Below, one piece after another: positions 55,681 to 64,000 of a DNA stretch of 64,000 nt; positions within the stretch are counted from its first letter, which is position 1; the number at the start of each line of letters is the position of its first letter. The DNA lies in NCBI GenBank assembly GCA_019925095.2, contig CM034388.1, positions 6,408,501-6,472,500 on the forward strand, given 5' to 3'. Origin of the DNA: Dendrolimus kikuchii. Lineage: Eukaryota > Arthropoda > Insecta > Lepidoptera > Lasiocampidae. Made by a program: the position numbers and the translations under genes. Under the pieces are notes generated by a model that was not told where the DNA came from, did no database searches, and was given only the letters and a program-made list of their open reading frames with translations.

Positions 55681-56185
55681 TTCCTAATTATTTGGGGTCG
55701 GCGCAATCTCTTTTCCTTCCATATTCCTCTATTTTTTGCCAGACGTCCTCTGTCACACCACAAAACATCATGTCATCCTTCTCACATTCCATGCATCTCT
55801 TTTTTTGTGCCCGTCAATCTTCCAGTTTAACATCCTTTTCATCACCACCACCTCAGTCTTCTTCCTCTCAATTTTGCAACCACGGCTGCAACTTTCAAAG
55901 ATCCCATTAAGTACTCATTTCTCATCCACTCTTGTAACACCACACATCCGTCTCAGTTGAGTGGAGACGTTTTTGGTCCAGTACTTTAGTGGCCCAACAT
56001 TCGGACTCCGATAATATGATCGGTTGTATTACAGATTTATATACCACACCTTTTAGTTCCGAGTGGCATTAGTTTGATCAACCAGGTACATGTCTCCACT
56101 TCAGCCATGCTACATTTATTCTTCTTACATCCTTCTCTATATCACCGTCACTCTGCAGCAGAGAACCAATGTATCTGAATTTGGG
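55681..56185 (-). mobile_element. Degenerate LINE reverse-transcriptase C-terminal fragment
   Basis: The minus strand reads FRYIGSLLQSDGDIEKDVRR, then VVYKSVIQP, and further on DDMMFCGVTEDVWQKIEEYG, with stops and shifts. It resembles the RTE-type RT C-terminus. Plus-strand fragments with the same ending occur at 11440-11590 and 31317-31450. Confidence 0.6.
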
Positions 56186-56702
56186 GTGTTACACGGTAGT
56201 GCGTCTAATTTAATGAATGAAACTCTTGTGTTCATCATAAACTGAAAATTATAGATTCTTGTTTAAAATATTGTATCAACTGGAAGTTTAGTGGTGATTT
56301 TATACATAAACATAAGAAAAGCAAAACCTGTGGCGTCAAATGCAATGTTGGATTTATGGGCTTTGTCATGGCAACCCTTTTTGTTCGAAGATCTTCAAGT
56401 TTGTTCCATGGAGATAAAACTTTTACTACTTAGTTTTAATTATGAGTGCATTATTTATATTATGAGTGCGACGTTAATTTCGCTTTTATTAAAATATAAT
56501 TGCTACATTTTAAATTTTAATGTATTATACGGCGTTATATGCAAGTGAAGTTCCTTTTTGAGGTGTTCGGTAATCTGTATATATATTTATATAACCTAAA
56601 AGTGTATTGTGTAGTAATGTTTTGTTTTAATACATTTTGACGTATGACAATTTTGACATTGGCTTGGCTTATACAAATTCTATATGGCTTCGGAAGTTTA
56701 AT

Positions 56703-57144
56703 GGAAAACTTGATTATAGGTTAGTTGGTCTTTTCGTGGATTGTTTACACGATATGAAGAGGTTTGTTGTTTATATATTACTAGCTGCGCAACGCGGTCT
56801 CACCCGCGTGGTAATGGAAAATCGTTATATTTTGGATAATTCATACTATATCTTTATAAATTATAACCTGTGTTATTCTGATGTGTAAGCTATATTATTG
56901 TAAAATTTCATCAAAATTGGAAAACTTGATTGTAGGTACAGATATTAGTTGGTCTTTTAATGGATTGTTTACACGATATGAAGGGGTTTGTTGTTTATAT
57001 ATTACTAGCTGCGCCCCGCGGTCTCACCCGCGTGGTGATGGAAAATCGTTATTTTTTTATATAATTGATACTATATCTTTATAAATTATAACCTATGTGT
57101 TATTCTGATGTGTAAGCTATATTATTGTAAAATTTCATCAAAAT
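56703..57144 (+). repeat. Tandem duplication, period 216 bp, containing an ACTAGCTG-type repeat
   Basis: The sequence from GGAAAACTTGATTATAGG (56703) recurs from GGAAAACTTGATTGTAGG (56919). Both copies include the AGTTGGTCTTT, TTTACACGATATGAAG and ACTAGCTGCGC...CGGTCTCACCCGCGTGG segments. Confidence 0.8.
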
Positions 57145-57179
57145 CCATTCTGTAGTTTTTGCGTGAAAGAGTAACAAAC

Positions 57180-59016
57180 GGCCGGGAGTTACGGCCATTG
57201 ATAGTCCCACACGCCTGCCTACCCTAGAAATTTCAAAGTTAATTTTTAATTCAAAATACCCGTAACGCCATCTAGCGATCATCTTAAAGTTGACTGTCCA
57301 TTGTGATTATTACCGGGTGTCTATATCTTAATATAGAATTTATTGAATTTTTCAAAGGGAAAATAAAGTTAACATCACCCGTAACTAAAATCACATCGTG
57401 TTAATGGCTCTTTGTGATGATGATATCATATTGTGTAAACAGTCCATGTTGTTATCAATTACCGATACCTTCGAAAAGTGTACATGTAAATATATATATT
57501 TAATTTTAATTTTGTTAGATTTAGCTTTTTTGTGTATCTGACTTTGAATGTAAATCCTGTAAAATATTGAGATTATAAAAAAGAGAATAATAAAATAAAA
57601 GAAAGTACCCTCTTAGCCGTCGGAAAAAAATAAGTAACGCAGCGACGGCGTGAAAAATATTTTTTAAAAGTCAGTACATGAGTTTGAAAAGGCGGTTTTA
57701 AAATTGTAACGCAAGAAAAAAGTGGCTTGTGATCGAATCCATGTTTTTGTAAAAAAATATTTTCGAAAAAAAGATAATGAACCGCCTTAATATAAAAAAA
57801 AATTGGTCGACGTTTCCCAGGGTGGTCACATATACACACACGGTTTTACAAGGTTTTCTTTTCAGTGAGAATTTAATAGAAGATTGAAAAATGAGAAGAT
57901 TTACATAAAATTACACCAAGATCAAGACAAAATTTCAAGGTTAAATCTCAAGAAATATCACGACGTAATTTCCAAATGCGGTTAAATCCTATTTCGTAAG
58001 ATTTGGGTTCCGTAGAGGTAACCAATAATCAGTTTGTCCTTTGGGTACATAACTCTAAAAATGCATTTAATAGGACAGTTGACGTTTTAATCACATGCTT
58101 TTTATCATCTTTTAAAACACCGAAGCCTTCCTGTTTATACACGCGTAGCAAGTTATGACGTAATTTTTTTAAAAGTCAAATGGCTTACTATTCGTTGTTT
58201 AAACGTAAAATTATGATATATTAAAACTATGATTATAACATGGTATTTTAACGTCTGCTCTTTTATATGAACATTGAGAATTTACTTCAATGTATGAATT
58301 ACCCAATTGAATGTATAATTGAGGTATACACTCAATATCTCAAAAACTACTCATCGCATCTTGTTTCGATCTTTTCGTTGAAAGTATTTTTTGAGCTCCA
58401 CGCTATTTAAGAAGTAATTAAAGAACATCATGATTTTTCAAAGTCTGAGCAACAATACCACACACGAATATTATGTTCATTGAATTGTGTATAGAGAATG
58501 GCCCTCGCAATTTTTTTTTACAGTTTGACTGTACCTCTGTATAGTGGCACATAGATTTTATCCCATATACTCCCACTAGTTTTCGAGATGAATGAGTGTG
58601 ACATAGAAAGACAAATAGACCTCACAAAAACGAGGGTCTTACCAAAATTGCTACGGAACCCTAAAGAGTAAGGAAATTATTTTCAAACATACCCACATTT
58701 TTTTGTTTTTGGGAAGGTTTATCGTACAAAACTCGGCAAGCAAGTAAAAATGTCAACAGTAACTAAAATATTTATTTAATTAACAATATGCATTTAATTT
58801 TGCTAAAATTTTATTTTTAGAACATGAACAAGAAAATAACGATGTTATATAATGATTAGCTACATTAGGGTTTATACATATTATCTGTCAATATTTACCA
58901 TCATTAACAATTAATAACAGTATTGCATCACAAATTAACGCGTTAAGCACATCGCTACGTCTGCGTGTAATGGTCACTAATATTATCCCAGATGTAGCAG
59001 ACCATAGTAGACAACA
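57180..59016. other. No gene seen
   Basis: AT-rich DNA. Frames here are short and lack family features. A GGAACCCTAAAGAG motif near 58660 belongs to a common dispersed repeat, also seen inverted near 6876. Confidence 0.5.
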
Positions 59017-59024
59017 GATTAGGC

Positions 59025-59457
59025 CAGTGCCGTAAATAGGGCGGTGCCACCGCTGCCCGCGCACAGGGCGTTAACTGGGGGGCGCAAGAATGGCCAGACC
59101 GGGCAGGACTATTATTTTTTCGGTTTGCTCCTGATAAGTTCTCCGCTGCACCCCTAGTGCTCGATTCCAACACATACGTACCTACATACCAGTATTATCA
59201 GAAACGTCTGTTAAATTAGCAAAACATCGCGCTCATTTTTTTTGTTCTAGTTCTTTAAAAAAATAAATTTTTCTTCCAAAATATTAGATAATTGGTCCAC
59301 CAACACCAAGGTCCTTGTGCGTTATTTTATCACTATGAATGAAATAAAGTAGGCCTATACAATAGCCTTGCTCTAGCTAGGGTATCTATATCTAAAAAAA
59401 CAAGGGTGCAGTTATAAAAGCTCGCATAGGGCTTATAAAAGGCTATTTACGGCACTC
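59025..59457 (-). mobile_element. hAT-like MITE, copy 2, with intact 8-bp target duplication
   Basis: Inverted copy of 8856-9300, with CAGTGCCGTAAATAGGG at one end. It is flanked by a perfect 8-bp duplication, GATTAGGC (59017-59024 and 59458-59465), which is diagnostic of hAT-type insertion. It lies about 215 bp downstream of the GH38-like stop codon. Confidence 0.85.
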
Positions 59458-59672
59458 GATTAGGCTGTCTTTAACTACATGCACTACCGCCAGTTTGGTC
59501 GATTTTTGAACTACATATTATTATTTTTGCTTCCCACTGGATACTCTGCTTAAAACTCTTATATTAGATGGTAATTTTTATCTACTGCCCTCCGTATAAC
59601 AAACCCAACACTAATGTTTTGTCTTGATAGTTACACTTTGTTCTAGATGTCGTTATTAACGTATTACAAAAT

Positions 59673-59829
59673 CTAAATTACGTAAGTTTTCTTATTATTC
59701 TCAAACCATATAACGAAAGTGCGTATTTGAGTTGGTCTCAGAGTTACTACGTAGTCTGGGTCCGTCGTGTCAGATTGCTCCTGGTCGGAAGACGGTTCCG
59801 TAGGAGGTTCGTCTTCCTTAGGCAGGGTT
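59673..59829 (-). CDS. Last exon of the GH38-like gene
   Basis: The minus-strand acceptor is TTGTACAG|AACCC; the stop is TAG at 59673-59675. It encodes TLPKEDEPPTEPSSDQEQSD, then DYVVTLRPTQIRTFVIWFEN and a short lysine-containing end. It enters in phase 2, matching the upstream exon's AG overhang. Confidence 0.62.
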
Positions 59830-62800
59830 CTGTACAACAGAAATCATAATTGAGTTTGTGTCGGGAATTTGAAGATTAACATTTTGCTAAGTAGTTTGAT
59901 TTTAAAATAGATTAGTTTAACTACATCGACCGTTTTTATTATTTTGCTACGGAACCAAAAAATATAATATTGTTGAAAATACCCCTATCTCGCAAACTAC
60001 TCAAGGTTAAGATAATGTTCGAAACAATCGTGTTTTTTTTTCAGATTACTTCAATTCATACTTTAAAAATTAGGGGAAGACACAATTTTTCTCGATTGGA
60101 AGCTAATATATCGCCGCCTATTATACATTCAAGTCGCCAAAACAAAGAGACACACTAGAAAAATGAACTCTATTCTAAATGTGATTAGTGTCAAATCGAG
60201 ATGATTTCATACTAAATCAAAATTCCAATAGTATTATTACTGTTATAAAAATCTTTTTCATTTTTATAACGTAACTAGTATTGGCCTTCGACTTCATTTT
60301 CATTACTTAGATAGCAAAGATTAAAGTTATTTTATCAATATGTAAAATTGAATAAATATTTAATATGACAATACATGAATCCTGGATATATTCATAAACT
60401 CCCGATATTTGTAATTTACTAAAGACTTATTCAACTACAGATGTTTCTTCACTAAGGATTTCTAATAATTACAGACAGTGTCTTGTGATTTGCGAACATT
60501 GCGTCAAAGTTGATCTAGTGGTTTGGAAGTGGAAGGAAATCCCGGGAAATCTCAAGAGTCCCAATATGGTCATGTATAAAAATGTCATAAAGTATTAAAC
60601 TATGCTGTAATAAGAGTAACACGAATAGTTTTCATGCTATATCTAGGCGCATTATTCCCAAGAAAATTTTGGAACTTTCCGTCACTAAAGTATAGGAGTA
60701 AAAACATGAAAAAGTGAATCCGGTTTCCTGAAAAATTACACTAGAATTCCCATGATATTAGCTTTTTCAGCATTTAAGTAAAAAATGTCTGTATAATAGT
60801 GAAAACCTCATAGAAATTAACATATTTATGAAAAAAAAAACATTAATTGTTTCAATTTTCCATCAATCAAACAATTGGATCCCAATTGGTTTTTTTAATA
60901 GCTTCAATGTACAGACAAAGCTATTTTACAATATTAACTTAATTTTAACATTTCATTTGACATAATACACTATGTATATGTGAGTATATTTTCTATGTAT
61001 ATGTGAGTTTGTTGAAATATCTACTAAAGAGTTTCAATACATAAGAAATTTAGAATTCGAGATAAACCTTTTTTTATCAGCAATGAATAATTGATGTTTC
61101 TTGGATACTATTTTAATGTCTAATACGTATATGAATTCTCATGATCTATACTGAGATCATACTATACATATATATAATATACCCCAGTCATTGAAAAAAG
61201 CTTAATCTAACGTTCTGGTGAAATCGTATCGGAATCAGCCAATTTTTATGCAGTATAACGACTTTAAACCACTCCAAGGAAGTTTTCGCGGGGTTCCCGG
61301 AATATAAACTAACAAAGCATTCGGAAAAGAACGTAAACCATCGTTTTAGTATCAATTGAATCTGAATCAACTAATTGTTATGCAAATAAATAATTTATAC
61401 TTTTTCTATTTTTACTTATTTGAAAAAGAAAGTGCATTGTGTTTTAGTATAAGCTAATTTATATGCATACTAACCACTAGAAACCACCCTCGGGAAAATT
61501 TCCGTGAGATGCCCAGGACACAAAGTATTGCTGTATTTAAAAAATAATGTATCGTGTCTAAAATCGTGTAAGAATAAATAAACTAATTTGTAAGCGTCCT
61601 AACAACTTTAACCAGCTCCTGAGAAAATTCGCGGGATCCCCAGGATAAAAAGTATCACAGATTTAATTTCAGAAAATTTGCTATCAATGAGTAAAAACAT
61701 CGCATCGAAATAAGAAAGCTTTTTTTTATTCTGGCCTCTTTAAACCGTTCCCGGAAAATTTCCCGTGCGATTCCGGAATAAAAGGTAGCGCAGAATTTAA
61801 GTGTGAGAATTTGCTCACGATCAGCGAAAATCGAATCGCAATCGGCCTAGTAGTTTTTACGTAAATCCCGAACAAACAGAAAAACCGACTAACAGACAAG
61901 AAATCTAAAAAAAATCATCGTGTCTCCATCGTTTATATAGTCTATTCCAATTGTGTTTTTTTTTAATAACTTCAATGTAGAGAGACGACATATTTAGCAT
62001 ATTATAATATTATAGACTATCGTCTGCCCGCGAAACTTCCTTCGCGTTTCCATGATGATGATACATTTGATAGTCAAGTATGTTTGAACAGTTCTTTATG
62101 GTGGTTAAAGAAGCGTTCAAACTTACTCTAACTCTCTATGAATAAGACAGTTAGTATTTAGTAAAAACGAAAACTCAAAGCTGAAAAGCAGTGTCATCAA
62201 GTATTAAAGAATGTAAACAAAAGTATGAAAAACCTGATTTAATTAAGAGAACTGAAATATCTGGTTAGAAACAGGAACTTGAGACTATTTATAAAATTTG
62301 TAGGTTAATAATATATCTTTAGTTAGCTGGGCTCGGCTAATATCTCTGTTCCATCTGAAATAATATTATAGTTAGGTACTGTGGCCAAATGCAACTTAGT
62401 TATAAAGTTAAAATGAACGCCGTTATTAATTGGCTATATTAGAGTATATATGTCATGGTTAAATTGTACAGACCGTTAGATTATAATCTATCTCGAGAGC
62501 TATTGAAATATTGTGAACCGGAACAAACTGCTTACAATTTAACGCATTATTTCCCGATAGATTATAATCTATCGACGTGAAATCGTTCTGTGTCCATAGA
62601 GTTAGTAATAAAACATAGGTGGGTCAGTCAAAAATACTAAAGATTCGATCTCTGCCCTTATGGGTTAGAAGTTTTAACAATGTTTGTAAGTAGTCAATAA
62701 GTGATACTTCCAATCCCAGTGTTTACCCTCGATTAAACGTAATAAATATTATTATGCACATATCATCCTCTTCGTCAATCACACTGCTGTGATCAGGAGT

Positions 62801-63621
62801 TTTTTTTAAGTTTCAAACGTCTTCAGAATTGATTTCATTAATTTCACATTAGGAAAGAAAGGTGCTTTTCATTCAATGCAAATTTAGCAATAAGTAATTC
62901 AATTTGAAATACATAATTCGAAATACAATTTTGGTTTAGTATGAAATGTCTTCATGTCAAATGTCGTCCATGTTAACTTGATAGTTTCCAAGAAAAATAA
63001 CTGACAGAAAGTCGGATTAAGGCTTCCGTTATTGCCAAAATAACCAGGGTACCTCAAAAATGCAAATAATGTGTTGCTGTAAGGCTATTTGTTTGAAACG
63101 ACCTTTGTGACAGACAACACGTTTGAGGTTTTCAACTGCATGTCTGAAATTTAAGGAAATGTAAAGAACTGGTTTCTAGTTAAAAAATTAATGTTATTTT
63201 TCATGTATGGTAGGTACAATAGTTTCGTAATTATGGATTTTTTATTGTCATTTAGAATTTAAAACTAAAGTTTACTCCCGACACATGTTCCAAATGTCAC
63301 CTAAAAGAAAAAAAAGGTTTCGATATAATGTTGGTTCCTCATTGATTTTGCTAAAAGATTTGAATATTCTTGCATAGTGGCTAGATACATAAATATTGAA
63401 CTTACAATGGCATACCTACCTCTTTATAATATTTTCTTAAGTTTTCGCGATTAGTATAGATAATAAAACGTAGTTGCATTATACCTACCTCTTTCTTCGA
63501 CTGTTCTCAGAGTTCTTTTCATATCTGCCGTCTTTATCTTGGTCTTCATATTCTACGTCTTTTTCGTCAACTTTTCGTTTGACGACGTAGATTGGTTGTT
63601 GTTGATATCTTGGAGCTGTTT
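59673..63621 (-). CDS. C-terminal part of a GH38 alpha-mannosidase-like gene (partial, last two exons)
   Basis: Two minus-strand exons (63621-63489 and 59829-59673) join in phase. They read TAPRYQQQPIYVVKRK, a charged insert, RRKR|TLPKEDEPPT, then DPDYVVTLRPTQIRTFVIWF and a TAG stop. The ending VTLRPxxIRTF matches the last beta-strand motif of glycoside hydrolase family 38 (TLxPMEIRTF), best known in lysosomal alpha-mannosidase, which trims N-glycan mannose in lysosomes. Only about 95 residues are in the window; the catalytic domain lies beyond 64000. The basic/acidic insert before the last strand is unusual and low in complexity. It could instead be another GH38 member. A possible poly(A) signal (minus AATAAA at 58771-58776) would place an hAT-like MITE in the 3' UTR. 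The gene is tail-to-tail with swm. Confidence 0.6.
61186..61990. repeat. Tandem array of diverged units, about 160 bp, in the GH38-like gene's last intron
   Basis: Four segments recur, each with an AACTTTAAACCACTCC-like start, GGAAAATTTCCGTGCGATTC-like middle and a GGATAAAAAGTA-like block. The last unit ends in ATCGGCCTAGTAGTTTTTAC and an AACAGACAAGAAATCTAAAA tail. A related single unit is at 51100-51345. Confidence 0.6.
62105..62142. mobile_element. MITE terminus (CAAACTTACTCTAACTC family)
   Basis: GCGTTCAAACTTACTCTAAC, then TCTATGAATAAGAC. This is the inverse of the terminus at 63795-63835 and similar to 4236-4268. Whether it is one end of a larger element is not clear. Confidence 0.45.
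63489..63621 (-). CDS. Penultimate exon of the GH38-like gene
   Basis: The minus-strand acceptor is TATTTTCAG|AAACA and the donor AAAGAG|GTAGGT. It encodes TAPRYQQQPIYVVKRKVDEK and on to NSENSRRKR, a highly charged segment. The next exon upstream is outside the window. Confidence 0.6.
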
Positions 63622-63794
63622 CTGAAAATACATATTACAAAAAAATGTGAGTTATTTATTTATTAATACGTGCAGGGAAATATTTGTACAACCATTTTTA
63701 GGAGTATTTCGCGCGCGGATTGCGAAATTTGGCATGGTTAAAGTTTACATGGAGGAAAAGTACAGATAGCTGATTTTTTTTAAACACTTTCGGC

Positions 63795-63890
63795 CTTATT
63801 TATAGAGAGTTGAGTAAGTTTGAACGCTTCTTTAAGAATCATAAAGAAACGTTCACTTTTTTTTTTTTTTTTTTTTTTTTGTTTTGAGGC
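63795..63890. mobile_element. MITE terminus next to a poly(T) run
   Basis: GGCCTTATTTATAGAGAGTT, then GAGTAAGTTTGAACGCTTC. A T run of about 30 at 63859-63888 follows, then GTTTTGAGGCGAGGG, which looks like the 3' end of a minus-strand retroelement. Confidence 0.45.
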
Positions 63891-64000
63891 GAGGGAAAAT
63901 GCTTAACCGATTTACGCACAAACTGGGTCGTTGCTAGGGGAACGACACGCGTCGGTCGGGGGCGATAACACTGCAGCAATAGTATGCTCTTGGCAGCGCT

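Larger units (their letters stand above)
59830..63488 (-). other. Last intron of the GH38-like gene (3659 nt)
   Basis: GT-AG on the minus strand. It holds a tandem array of diverged units of about 160 bp (61186-61990) and a MITE terminus (62105-62142). The rest is AT-rich with no recognisable element. Confidence 0.55.

Overview
The window is nuclear DNA of a moth or butterfly (Lepidoptera). It is AT-rich, has short exons with GT-AG introns, and is full of lepidopteran-type mobile DNA: 5'-truncated RTE-like LINEs with (TATG)n tails, Helitron-like ends with a CG-rich hairpin before CTAGT, mariner remnants, hAT-like MITEs and A-tailed retroposons. There are no operons, prokaryotic features, CRISPR arrays or rRNA genes. 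Most open reading frames over 60 codons are chance or transposon-derived; the real genes are split into exons of 59-238 nt.

The main gene is one complete plus-strand gene, 19525-51786. I rebuilt it from 22 coding exons whose phases all agree (2760 nt, 919 residues plus stop). It is the insect RBM26/RBM27 orthologue, known in Drosophila as second mitotic wave missing (swm). It has an N-terminal PWI-like domain, an RS/RD/RE-rich region, one CCCH zinc finger, RRM1, a coiled coil, RRM2, and an acidic tail ending in SWRR. Introns 1 (4.6 kb), 4 (3.7 kb) and 16 (6.0 kb) hold most of the repeats. Intron 2 uses a GC donor. A truncated RTE copy has landed exactly at the acceptor of exon 7 and duplicated it.

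Right part (52-64 kb): downstream of swm lie a diverged 50-bp satellite array, a 124-bp TA microsatellite and repeat debris. The last two exons of a minus-strand gene follow (59673-59829 and 63489-63621). Its C-terminus looks like a glycoside hydrolase family 38 (probably lysosomal) alpha-mannosidase. It runs off the right edge and is tail-to-tail with swm. Its last intron holds a tandem array of diverged units of about 160 bp.

Left part (1-19.5 kb): no intact gene was found. It holds mariner and RTE fragments, Helitron-like elements, an hAT-like MITE, several long inverted repeats, a 26-bp minisatellite, and a four-exon minus-strand THAP-domain pseudogene (14621-15875) with one frameshift and one nonsense codon but intact splice sites.

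I did not find a new multi-gene system. The most interesting items are the retrotransposon-duplicated splice acceptor in swm, the GC-AG intron, the 50-bp satellite interrupted by a MITE, and several well-delimited insertions with perfect target-site duplications.
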